Assembly: GCA_027488815.1 (NCBI GenBank)
Contig: JAIYAX010000001.1
Location: forward strand, 62,001-126,000
DNA length: 64,000 nucleotides
Direction: 5' to 3'
DNA from: Cytophagaceae bacterium
GTDB lineage: Bacteria; Bacteroidota; Bacteroidia; Cytophagales; JAIYAX01
Part shown: one piece after another, positions 27,932 to 36,325 of the stretch
Layout of the letters: each line of letters opens with the position of its first letter
Position numbering within the stretch: the first letter of the stretch is position 1
Notes under the pieces: model-generated
The model's database searches: none
What the model was told of the DNA's origin: nothing
The model's input: only the letters and a program-made list of their open reading frames with translations
Translations under genes and position numbers: made by a program

Positions 27932-29413
27932 ATGAACAGGTTCCTGACCCTAATCTTACTCCTTAAATTCGTCCTATTTCACAGTCTGAATGCCCAGGAC
28001 CAACCTGTAGTGATAAATCTCAGAGATTTAGGTGCCTCGGGTCTGAAAACTGAACTTGTTACGACACTATTTCAACAAGCCTTGGACAGTCTCAGAAACA
28101 CTGGCGGGGGTACTGTTTTATTGGACAGTGGCACTTTCCTTACAGGTAGCGTTCGAATGTATAGTCGTAGCCATATTGAAATTAGAAAAGAAGCCATATG
28201 GCTTGGTTCGGCATCCATAACTGATTACTCAATGGGTAGTCTACTGATAGCAGATAGTTGTGAGCAATGTGCATTGATTGGAGATGGTATGATAAATGGA
28301 AATGGTCAATTTTTCTATACTAGTGACTTCCAACCTCTCCCACGCCCTCAGCCCTGGATTCTATTTAAGGATTGTAAAAACTTACTCCTGAAGGGCATCA
28401 CTTTTCAAAACTCTCCTTCACATACCCTTTCATTAAACAAATGCAATGAGGTCACAATAAGCCACATAAACATCCAAAACCCTGTACGGTCACCCAATAC
28501 TGATGGGATTGATCTATATGATTGCAACAAGGTTCAAATCAGGTCTTGTACCATAGCTACCGGAGATGATGCCATTTGTCTTAAATCTAAACTAGGCCAA
28601 ATGAGTGAAGTCCATGTTGAAGATTGTCTGCTTGAAAGCGACGATGCAGCCTGGAAAATTGGCACCGGCTCAAAAGGTGTCATCCGTGATTGCAGCTTCC
28701 GCAACAGTACCATTCGCAACAGCCGCTATGGTATCGCCGTCTTTATGCTGGAAGGGGGACTGGTCGAGCAAATTAGCTTTAATGATCTGGATATTCATAC
28801 TGCTTCTAGACATGGTGCTGAATACCCTATCTTTCTGGATATTGATCGGAAACGCCCGGAAGACCGTTTTGGGCAAATCAAACAAATCCGATTTGACTCT
28901 TTGAGAATCGAGACTAATGGTAAAATTCTAATCGCCGGTCAGCCTGGGTCACCCATTGAAGGGATTACATTCAATCATTTAGACCTTTCTATTCCACAAC
29001 CTGGTGATTTTAGTGGCAAACATAAGCCCCGTGGAAACAAGCTTTTCCCTTTGCTACCTGGTAGCGTAGATTATGCTGATGTACCTTCTACATTTACACT
29101 AGCCCACCTTAATGACATAAGATTAAGTAATTTGAAACTCAACACACCTGAAAACAATAGACGACAATACACTTTCCATTTGAAAGATGTAACCCATTTA
29201 GAGTTGAATTGGAAACCTGGTCAGAATGAAATATGCAATCAATCCATCATGATCCTTAATTCTAGCCACATAACAATTAAAAATAACCCTTGTAAAGGCC
29301 GCTTACTCACTGACCGACAATCGATGAAAGTAACTTTAGACCAGTCAAGCGGACTAATTCAAGAGGTTGTAAAATCGAACACAGAAAAGAAAAATGTCAA
29401 TCGAAGAGAATAG
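27932..29413 (+). CDS. GH28-family polygalacturonase-like hydrolase, exported
   Basis: About 493 residues with signal peptide (FLTLILLLKFVLFHSLNAQ). Right-handed beta-helix enzyme of family GH28, which hydrolyses galacturonan or rhamnogalacturonan. The catalytic Asp region is kept: PNTDGIDLYDC and TGDDAICLKS, giving Asp/Asp-Asp. The next GH28 motif, with a His, is replaced by ESDDAAWKIGT, in which Asp stands where the second GH28 here has His, and the RIK motif is not seen. So the enzyme is GH28 but divergent. The start is taken at 27932, giving a signal peptide; a longer frame would overlap the transporter. It overlaps uxaA by 20 bp. Confidence 0.88.
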   Translation: MNRFLTLILLLKFVLFHSLNAQDQPVVINLRDLGASGLKTELVTTLFQQALDSLRNTGGGTVLLDSGTFLTGSVRMYSRSHIEIRKEAIWLGSASITDYSMGSLLIADSCEQCALIGDGMINGNGQFFYTSDFQPLPRPQPWILFKDCKNLLLKGITFQNSPSHTLSLNKCNEVTISHINIQNPVRSPNTDGIDLYDCNKVQIRSCTIATGDDAICLKSKLGQMSEVHVEDCLLESDDAAWKIGTGSKGVIRDCSFRNSTIRNSRYGIAVFMLEGGLVEQISFNDLDIHTASRHGAEYPIFLDIDRKRPEDRFGQIKQIRFDSLRIETNGKILIAGQPGSPIEGITFNHLDLSIPQPGDFSGKHKPRGNKLFPLLPGSVDYADVPSTFTLAHLNDIRLSNLKLNTPENNRRQYTFHLKDVTHLELNWKPGQNEICNQSIMILNSSHITIKNNPCKGRLLTDRQSMKVTLDQSSGLIQEVVKSNTEKKNVNRRE

Positions 29414-31037
29414 ATCAATACAAATTCATGCAAGCGACAATGTAGCTGTTGCCTTACATCCTTTGTCTTCAGGTACAACGGTAAGCGTTGGAAACCTACA
29501 GGTTGTGTTGGTTGAAGATATTCCTCAGAAGCATAAGTTTGCCCTAAAGCCGATCGCTGAAGGAGGCTCTGTGCAGATGTATGGCACCCTTATAGGAAGA
29601 GCTACTGTACCCATACCTGCCGGAGGGCTTTTACATCTCTACAATGTGAAGCATGCTGTAAGTAAGCCTGTACTACGGCAAACAGACTTTGTTTGGCAAC
29701 CACCTGATACCTCAAAGTGGAGAGACAGATCGTTTATGGGTTTTCACCGGACAAACGGTAAAGTAGGAACCCGAAACAACTGGCTGGTTATCCCATTGGT
29801 GTTTTGTGAAAACCGAAACATCAGAGTAATGCAGGAAGCATTGGAAAAGGTATTAGGTTATGGTGCGAGTGCACATTATGAAGCATTTGCACAACATTGG
29901 TTGTCTTCCCAGCAATCAACAGGTGGGCATTATGAAACAGTGATTGAGGATACTCCGGTTATCAAAAGACCCTTTCCTATGGTCGACGGGGTGCGCTTCC
30001 TGACACATGATGGCGGCTGTGGAGGTACCAGGGCTGACTCCGAAGCTTTGTGTGCTTTACTTGCAGGTTATATTACCCATCCAAATACTGCAGGGGCAAC
30101 TGTACTAAGCCTAGGTTGTCAAAATGCGCAAGTGCCTTTGCTTGAAGCAGCCATTCGTATGGCTGACCCGTCGTATGACAGACCTCTGTATATACTAGAG
30201 CAGCAGCAAAGCCAATCCGAAAAGGCATTCATGGAAGAGGCAATTACCCTCACGCTTGAAGGCATTGCTCAAGCCGATACGATTATCCGCCAACCTGCTC
30301 CCTTAAGCAAACTTGTATTAGGTCTTGAATGCGGTGGATCTGACGGTTTTTCCGGTATATCTGCCAATCCATTGCTTGGAAGGGTAAGCGACATCCTGGC
30401 GGCACTAGGAGGCAGTCCGGTACTCTCTGAGTTTCCTGAATTAGAAGGTGTGGAGCAAAACCTCATTGACCGCAGCAGGTCTTTAGAAATAGCTACCCGT
30501 TTCATGTTTCTCATGGACCGCTACAGGACCAGAGCAGCAGAGGTGGGAGCTTCTTTTGATATGAACCCTTCACCAGGAAATATAAAGGACGGGCTCATTA
30601 CCGACGCCATGAAATCAGCTGGAGCTGCCCGCAAAGGGGGTTCCTCTCATGTTTCTGCTGTATTGGATTATACGGAGCAGGTAAGTCTGCCTGGCCTGAA
30701 TCTACTTTGTACCCCAGGAAATGATGTAGAAAGCACCACTGCCTTGGCCGGCTCCGGATGCAACCTGATCCTTTTTACCACCGGATTGGGCACGCCTACT
30801 GGCAACCCCATAGCTCCGGTAATCAAAGTAAGTAGCAACACAGCCTTGTTTCAGAAAATGCCGGACCTGATCGATTTCGATGCAGGCAGTATTATTTCTG
30901 GACAGGGTAAGCCTGATAAACTTGTTGAAGCAATGATGGAGTATATCATCGAAGTAGCCTCAGGAGCCACGTTAACAGCAGCCGAATGCCTCGGACAAAA
31001 CGACTTTATCCCCTGGAAAAGAGGTATTTCGCTTTAG
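29394..31037 (+). CDS. uxaA: Altronate dehydratase
   Basis: 547 residues. It dehydrates D-altronate to KDG in the galacturonate arm. N-terminal SAF-like domain (IQIHASDNVAVALHPL) and the large C-terminal domain with GVGTRNNWLVIPLVFCENRN, HDGGCGGTRAD, LGCQNAQVP, LECGGSDGFSGI and the Cys-rich metal site of the family. The start overlaps the GH28 gene by 20 bp; it is the last gene of the rightward operon, and its stop overlaps that of uxaB on the other strand. Confidence 0.96.
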   Translation: MSIEENRSIQIHASDNVAVALHPLSSGTTVSVGNLQVVLVEDIPQKHKFALKPIAEGGSVQMYGTLIGRATVPIPAGGLLHLYNVKHAVSKPVLRQTDFVWQPPDTSKWRDRSFMGFHRTNGKVGTRNNWLVIPLVFCENRNIRVMQEALEKVLGYGASAHYEAFAQHWLSSQQSTGGHYETVIEDTPVIKRPFPMVDGVRFLTHDGGCGGTRADSEALCALLAGYITHPNTAGATVLSLGCQNAQVPLLEAAIRMADPSYDRPLYILEQQQSQSEKAFMEEAITLTLEGIAQADTIIRQPAPLSKLVLGLECGGSDGFSGISANPLLGRVSDILAALGGSPVLSEFPELEGVEQNLIDRSRSLEIATRFMFLMDRYRTRAAEVGASFDMNPSPGNIKDGLITDAMKSAGAARKGGSSHVSAVLDYTEQVSLPGLNLLCTPGNDVESTTALAGSGCNLILFTTGLGTPTGNPIAPVIKVSSNTALFQKMPDLIDFDAGSIISGQGKPDKLVEAMMEYIIEVASGATLTAAECLGQNDFIPWKRGISL

Positions 31038-32464
31038 CTTCTTTCAGATAGCCAATCTTCAAATCCTGATTGATCCAAAGCTTCCAACTCAATTGCAATC
31101 GACAGGAGATGACCCTCTGAAAGGGTAGTTCCAAGCACTTTCTGAAAGAATCCCAAGACCAGTTGTTTGTAATCGGGTTCTGCTTCAGCGTGCCATGATA
31201 TACGGTACTCCTGTAAGTCAGCCCGATGTGCATCATCTACCATGTGCTCCATGGATTGAGCAGATATCAGCAAGTAAACCCAAGCTGCCAGCGATTGATA
31301 CAATCGTGTAGGACGTATAGCAGAGGAGCCTGCTAATGCATCAAAAACAGGAAGTAATCTGGTCTTGATCTTTGCCGTGCTGTTCAGCGCTATACTGTCT
31401 AGCTTGTGATTCAGAAAAGGATTAGCAAAACGATCCAGAACATCAGCCATAAACTGCACTGCATAAGGCTTAGGAAGAGAAGGAATTAGTAGCAGTTCTT
31501 TTTGCATGAGTTGCTCAATGATCAGGCCTATACGTAGGTCAGTCATACACTGCCGAACTGTACTAAGCCCAGCCAGCATTCCAAACGGCACCATAGCAGT
31601 ATGAGGGGCATTCAATAGCCTAAGCTTGCATTCACGGTAAGGCTCTATCTCTTCTGTAAGCACCACTTTTTTGCTCGAATGTGTAAGCCAATCAAGACTT
31701 CTATCACTAGCAGGAGCTTCTATCACCCATGAGAAAAACGGCTCAGCTACTACCAACAACCTGTCCTCATAGCCCAGCGATTTCCAAATCATTTCATATT
31801 GATCTTCCGGAAAACCTGATACAATACGATCAACGAGGGTATTATAAAACCTACATGCTTCAAGCCAATCGATAAAATCCTGGGATAATTGCCATTGCAG
31901 AGCTAATTGCCGGCAAAGTGACTTGAGCAATTTTCCATTGTCAGGCAGGAGTTCAAGAGGCAAAACTGTAATGCAAGCACCTTTTGAACCCTCAAAAAAA
32001 ACATAACGAGCATATAACCAACGGGTAAGTTTGGCAGGAAAGGAGCCTTTACATGCATTGTTGAAGGTGTCTCTCTCACCCAAACTAAGCCCTGCCTCTG
32101 TTGTGTTGCTTAAAACCAAGCTTAAATCGATCAAGGAGGCAGTTGCTAAAAATCGATCAGACTCGGTTTCCGGCTGCAAAGGCTGTTCATAAAGTTTGAT
32201 TATATGCGGAGTATCTATTTTTTTACCACTGGAAAAGCCTCGCTCAAGCACTGTAAACCAATTTTGCTGGTTCTGATAGGCCGAAGCCGGGCTACCGGAT
32301 CGTGCTTTCACAGGAATGATACTTCCTTCAAAGTTGCCCTCTGCTTGCAGTGTCTGAAACAAGTGTCCAATAAACGCCCGAATAAAAACACCATCCCCAA
32401 ATTGTAAAATTCGGGCTGGACCGATCGGGTTAGCTTTGTCGGGCCTGAGTGTAGGAAGCATCAT
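31034..32464 (-). CDS. uxaB: Tagaturonate reductase
   Basis: 476 residues, about the length of E. coli UxaB. NADH-dependent reduction of tagaturonate to altronate, joining UxaC to UxaA. N-terminal Rossmann region IGPARILQFGDGVFIRAFIGHLFQ and C-terminal mannitol-dehydrogenase-like domain with RLLNAPHTAMVPFGMLAGL and LDRFANPFLNHKLDSI, which carries the Lys of the catalytic site in the HKL. It lies on the opposite strand from the main operon, downstream of the exported protein at 32467 (2-nt gap), so control differs from uxaA. Tail-to-tail stops with uxaA overlap by 4 nt. Confidence 0.95.
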   Translation of the reverse strand: MMLPTLRPDKANPIGPARILQFGDGVFIRAFIGHLFQTLQAEGNFEGSIIPVKARSGSPASAYQNQQNWFTVLERGFSSGKKIDTPHIIKLYEQPLQPETESDRFLATASLIDLSLVLSNTTEAGLSLGERDTFNNACKGSFPAKLTRWLYARYVFFEGSKGACITVLPLELLPDNGKLLKSLCRQLALQWQLSQDFIDWLEACRFYNTLVDRIVSGFPEDQYEMIWKSLGYEDRLLVVAEPFFSWVIEAPASDRSLDWLTHSSKKVVLTEEIEPYRECKLRLLNAPHTAMVPFGMLAGLSTVRQCMTDLRIGLIIEQLMQKELLLIPSLPKPYAVQFMADVLDRFANPFLNHKLDSIALNSTAKIKTRLLPVFDALAGSSAIRPTRLYQSLAAWVYLLISAQSMEHMVDDAHRADLQEYRISWHAEAEPDYKQLVLGFFQKVLGTTLSEGHLLSIAIELEALDQSGFEDWLSERS

Positions 32465-32466
32465 GA

Positions 32467-33723
32467 TTATCGCTTGGTTGTTGACAAAAACTGAACATAA
32501 GCTGCCATAAATCGCAGCCCAAAGAGTGTTGCAATATCACGCACATACACTTTAGGAATATCTCCCCCTCTATTCCAATACTCTCTGTAGGCTCCTCTAA
32601 GATTAGGATCTGAATGCACAGCACTATGTTGAGTATGAATGAGCCACTGCGCTGTTTGGTGTAGATATGGTAAAAACTCCTGGTAGCCTTCAGCATGGAG
32701 TTCAAGCCACAACAATGCTGCAAATGCCATAGCTGATCCACAAGGACTGGATGTCTCCGGAGGTTTTGCCAACCAATTGTTGTAATAAATAACTTCGTCT
32801 GTATGGCGCAACCTTACCAATGCATGTGCAGTACGTAATGCTGACTCTAAGTAACGTTTATCCTTCGTGAAGCGATAAGCTCGTAAAAGTGCTTCAGCAT
32901 TCCATGTATTAAAGCGAGGATGAATTTTGCCTTTCACATGATCATTTGGCTCGAAATCAAGCCAAAAACCACTTGAATGCTGGGTAACCAACAAGACACT
33001 GCATTGCGCTAAAAAGAACTTTAAGTAGGCACTATCACCTGTAAATGTAAACATGTCAAGGTACAGGTAGCCCTCAGCATTCGGCCTGGCCACTTGAAAC
33101 AAACCGGGAACAATACCTGAATGCTGCTTATGTGGACTCCTATCTTTCCATACTTCCGCTGATTGTGGATCTACAAAATTGTAAAGCATGCCTCCCTCAG
33201 GAACCACCATGTTTTGCAACATCCATTTGCCAGCTTGGGTTGCTGCCTGGGCATAAAGTGGGTTGCCTGTAAGGCGGCTTAGCTCAAATAGTCCTGGTGT
33301 GCCATCGGTGATGGTCGTGACATTGACCAACTCTCCCAATTCGCCACCATGCTGGGCCAAAATCATACCTTTGAGAGGCCCTTGCTGTATTTGCAGGCCT
33401 GCCCAAGCATTACCGCCTCGCTGAGCAGCCAAAAGTAAAGACGTGTCACCTAGCACTTCATAGCTTTTGAGCAAAGCCAGCACCAATTGGCCGGTATGCC
33501 AGGCTTGCTCATACATATTCCACTGTTTACTTAAAGTGTCATAGTCACAACGACTAAGGCCAGCCTCAGTTGGTAACACCTTAGCTGCATACTGGGATGC
33601 CTGATGCATGCTACGCAGCACATCGGCTGCATTCGGTATTTCAGCTGATGATTGGGCAATCAGCCGAAAGGAAAAACAAAAAGGTAAAAGCCAAAACCAC
33701 CTATGGAATATCGAATACATCAC
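32467..33723 (-). CDS. Exported protein with (alpha/alpha) toroid-type repeats, unclassified
   Basis: 418 residues. Signal peptide (WFWLLPFCFSFRLIAQ) followed by a chain of paired helices with the periodicity of (alpha/alpha)6-toroid glycosidases, epimerases and lyases: TLSKQWNMYEQAWHTGQLVLALLKSY, GTPGLFELSRLTG, FNTWNAEALLRAYRFTKDKRYLE, and GSAMAFAALLWLELH. Trp/Tyr/His/Asp residues line several helix ends, but I could not match it to GH88, GH105, GH127 or the epimerase families with certainty. It begins a leftward unit with uxaB and is divergent from the GntP gene. A role in removing side groups or uronyl residues of pectin is suggested by context only. Confidence 0.6.
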   Translation of the reverse strand: MMYSIFHRWFWLLPFCFSFRLIAQSSAEIPNAADVLRSMHQASQYAAKVLPTEAGLSRCDYDTLSKQWNMYEQAWHTGQLVLALLKSYEVLGDTSLLLAAQRGGNAWAGLQIQQGPLKGMILAQHGGELGELVNVTTITDGTPGLFELSRLTGNPLYAQAATQAGKWMLQNMVVPEGGMLYNFVDPQSAEVWKDRSPHKQHSGIVPGLFQVARPNAEGYLYLDMFTFTGDSAYLKFFLAQCSVLLVTQHSSGFWLDFEPNDHVKGKIHPRFNTWNAEALLRAYRFTKDKRYLESALRTAHALVRLRHTDEVIYYNNWLAKPPETSSPCGSAMAFAALLWLELHAEGYQEFLPYLHQTAQWLIHTQHSAVHSDPNLRGAYREYWNRGGDIPKVYVRDIATLFGLRFMAAYVQFLSTTKR

Positions 33724-33752
33724 AGAGTATAAGACGAAGGCTTAGAGAAATA

Positions 33753-33768
33753 CCCTTATTCGTAAGGG
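33753..33768. promoter_or_regulatory. Perfect 6-bp hairpin in the divergent promoter region
   Basis: CCCTTA and TAAGGG flank TTCG, forming a compact hairpin or a 16-bp palindrome, between the starts of the toroid-type protein gene (33723) and the GntP gene (33816). Its place makes a shared operator plausible; function is unknown. Confidence 0.35.
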
Positions 33769-33815
33769 AAAAGCATCTTTCTTCCGTCATTGATAAAAAC
33801 TACTTTCGCCTCCAC

Positions 33816-35144
33816 ATGCTTTTTTATGTTCTTATTGCCTTAGTGGTCATCGTGGGGCTTACTTACAAAAAGTGGCTACACCCCATATTTGCCATTTTAC
33901 TTGGTTGTTTTATAGTAGGTATTCCTTGTGGAGCTTCTCCTTCCAAGATCATTGCCTGGATCAGTACGGGCTTTGGGGAAATGCTGGGGAGTATTGGCCT
34001 CATTGTTCTATTAGGCTCAATGGTAGGTATTTTACTGGAACGGTCTGGTGCGGCAGCATCAATGGCTGCATTTCTGGTAGGCATTTCCGGCAAGAAAAAC
34101 GCCCAGTTGGCTCTGATGCTTACTGGAAGTGCGGTAGGTATACCTGTTTTTTGTGATAGTGGTTTTATACTTTTAGCTCCCCTTGCTAAACGGGTCGCTC
34201 ATACTGCCAAACAACCTGCATTTAAGATGCTGCTTGGATTGGCAGGTGGACTTTATACCACACACAATCTGATCCCTCCTACACCCGGGCCAGTAGCCGC
34301 CATTGCCAATTTAGGTGTACAAGAAGTATGGAGTTCCATTTTCTTGCTTGGCATACCTGTTTCACTAGCTAGTATTGGAGCAGTGTATGTCTTGTTGAAA
34401 GTGCTCCCAAGTAAAAATCTTGTTGCAGAAGACCATCTTGTAGTGGTAGATCAAGAGGGCTTGCAAATGCCTCCCTGGAAAGCTTGCATTCCGATTGTCT
34501 TACCTATCATGTTGATCGCAATGGGCAATGTGACCATAGTTAGTTTAGATACGCAAAAAGGCTTGCTATATGAAAGCATGGCCTTCTTTTCTAAGCCATT
34601 GGCGGCCTTGGGCGTGAGCTATTTTGTTTCACTGCTCTTGTTTGCTCCGGCCCTTAAAGATGGTCTTGTAAGAATTATACCGGATTCCATGCATCAGGCA
34701 GCACCGGTTTTATTTCTCACGGGTGCCGGAGGTGCCTTAGGGTACGTGATCAAATCATGTGGTTTGGAGCAAAGCATCAGCAATCTGGCCGATATTGGGT
34801 TAGCAAAGGGGCCCCTGCTTCTCATCTTTGCGTTTTTACTTACTGCTATGCTTAAGACTGCCCAAGGTTCCTCTACCGCTGCAATCATTATTTCTTCAGC
34901 TATTCTTCAGCCTTTTTTAATCCTGGCAGGCTACTCCTCCCCTATTCAGGTATCATTGCTGGTACTTGCTCTTGGTGCCGGAGCGATGGTAGTGAGTCAT
35001 ACGAATGACTCCTATTACTGGGTAATCAAAGAGTTCTCAGGGCTTCGAAAGTCTTCTGACACGTATGAATTTACCTGGATTTCATTGGTACAAGGCCTGG
35101 CTTCTTTGTTTGCAGTCCTCATTCTGTATGCCATATTGATCTGA
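33816..35144 (+). CDS. GntP-family sugar-acid permease
   Basis: 442 residues from the chosen ATG at 33816, which matches the length of GntP permeases; the longer frame from 33597 would run into the divergent gene's start. About 12-14 membrane helices. Family signatures include PSKIIAWISTGFGEMLGSIGLIVLLGSMVG, GIPVFCDSGFILLAPLAKR and HNLIPPTPGPVAAIANLG. GntP members carry gluconate, and others glycerate or related acids. The glycerate kinase gene starts 9 nt after it, so D-glycerate is a fair candidate substrate, alongside aldonates or uronates. Confidence 0.9.
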   Translation: MLFYVLIALVVIVGLTYKKWLHPIFAILLGCFIVGIPCGASPSKIIAWISTGFGEMLGSIGLIVLLGSMVGILLERSGAAASMAAFLVGISGKKNAQLALMLTGSAVGIPVFCDSGFILLAPLAKRVAHTAKQPAFKMLLGLAGGLYTTHNLIPPTPGPVAAIANLGVQEVWSSIFLLGIPVSLASIGAVYVLLKVLPSKNLVAEDHLVVVDQEGLQMPPWKACIPIVLPIMLIAMGNVTIVSLDTQKGLLYESMAFFSKPLAALGVSYFVSLLLFAPALKDGLVRIIPDSMHQAAPVLFLTGAGGALGYVIKSCGLEQSISNLADIGLAKGPLLLIFAFLLTAMLKTAQGSSTAAIIISSAILQPFLILAGYSSPIQVSLLVLALGAGAMVVSHTNDSYYWVIKEFSGLRKSSDTYEFTWISLVQGLASLFAVLILYAILI

Positions 35145-35153
35145 ACCACTGCT

Positions 35154-36272
35154 TTGAAAGTCATAATAGCTCCTGATAAGCTTCGTGGCTCCTTAACATC
35201 AAAGGAAGCAGCACATGTCATTTCTCAGGCAGTGTTGAGTGTACACCCTGATGCACAAATTATGCAGTTGCCTTTGGCAGACGGAGGGGAAGGTACACTG
35301 GACAGTATCAGCGCACATTTGCCTACAAGTGAAATACAGACTATAGCCAGTGATCCTCTTTTTCAGCCTGTTTCATGTGTTTACAGGATCAGTCGGGCAA
35401 CGGCCTATATAGAAATGGCGCAGGCTTCAGGCTTATGGCGTGTCCTAGACCCCTATCGTAATCCAAAGTATACCACTAGTCTGGGAACAGGTGAACTGGT
35501 GAAGCATGCCATTGAGCATGGTTGCAACGAAATCTACCTTGGTATTGGCGGCAGTGCTACCAATGATGCTGGAATGGGCTTTGCCAAAGCGATAGGTTAT
35601 CGATTTCTGAACAGGAACGCTCTAGAGCTTAAACCCATTGGTGACTCATTGGCGCATGTAGAACACATCGAACCTCCCAAAGAAAATTTGCTAAGGAATG
35701 TGAAGCTTTGGATTGCATCTGATGTAAACAATCCGCTTACAGGGGTAAAAGGCGCCACCAATGTGTATGGACCTCAAAAAGGAGCCTCAATGGAGATTGC
35801 CTCTGAACTGGAAAGTGGAATGATCCGTTTTGCAAATGTGGTAAAAGCTTTCGCCGGTGCAGACTTTAGTACCTTACCTGGAGCTGGTGCTGCAGGAGGA
35901 CTCGGATTTGGTGCAATGGTCTTTGGAGGTGGCACACTTCTTTCCGGCATTGAGTTCGTTTTACAAGTTAGCGATATCGATCGTCACTTAGCTTCGAGCG
36001 ACTTAGTGATAACAGCGGAAGGTAAAGTTGACACCCAGTCTTTCAGTGGTAAAGTACTGGAAGGATTACTTAAACGTTGTACCCACTATCGGGTGCCTCT
36101 GTGGAGTTTTGCAGGCAAAGTTGACTATTCTGACTCACATCCTTTTCTAAGCCTGCACTCGTTTGGCTCAAAGGCACTTAACATGGCCGACAGCATGCAG
36201 AATGCAGCAGACTACTTGTTTGCCACTGTACAACAGGCTCTTGAAGAGAGTCGCTCAGAAAAGCAGGTATAA
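35154..36272 (+). CDS. glxK: Glycerate kinase
   Basis: 372 residues, starting at TTG (MKVIIAPDKLRGSLTSKEAAH is exactly the family N-terminus, and no ATG lies nearer). It phosphorylates D-glycerate, most likely at the 2-position as in the GlxK/GarK family (PF02595). Other signatures: PLADGGEGTLDSI, LGIGGSATNDAGMGF, ASDVNNPLTG, GAGAAGGLGFG and VDTQSFSGKVLEG. Paired with the GntP permease by 9-nt spacing. It has no obvious place in the hexuronate route, which makes no glycerate unless an aldolase acting on keto-deoxy-glucarate is present elsewhere. Confidence 0.95.
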   Translation: MKVIIAPDKLRGSLTSKEAAHVISQAVLSVHPDAQIMQLPLADGGEGTLDSISAHLPTSEIQTIASDPLFQPVSCVYRISRATAYIEMAQASGLWRVLDPYRNPKYTTSLGTGELVKHAIEHGCNEIYLGIGGSATNDAGMGFAKAIGYRFLNRNALELKPIGDSLAHVEHIEPPKENLLRNVKLWIASDVNNPLTGVKGATNVYGPQKGASMEIASELESGMIRFANVVKAFAGADFSTLPGAGAAGGLGFGAMVFGGGTLLSGIEFVLQVSDIDRHLASSDLVITAEGKVDTQSFSGKVLEGLLKRCTHYRVPLWSFAGKVDYSDSHPFLSLHSFGSKALNMADSMQNAADYLFATVQQALEESRSEKQV

Positions 36273-36296
36273 AAAAACCCCGGTTAGGTACCGGGG
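36271..36296 (-). terminator. Rho-independent terminator of the leftward GH2-GH28 operon
   Basis: On the minus strand CCCCGGT / ACCGGGG form a 7-bp GC-rich stem around a 5-nt loop, directly followed by seven T. It lies 30 bp after the stop of the T9SS protein gene. The same hairpin on the plus strand lacks a T tract, so it serves the leftward operon. Confidence 0.88.
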
Positions 36297-36325
36297 CCTT
36301 ACTTAGCATAAAAAACAAAGAAAAT

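Noticed and set aside
33597-33815. N-terminal extension of the GntP permease
   Set aside because: Would overlap the divergent gene, has no membrane character, and exceeds the family length.
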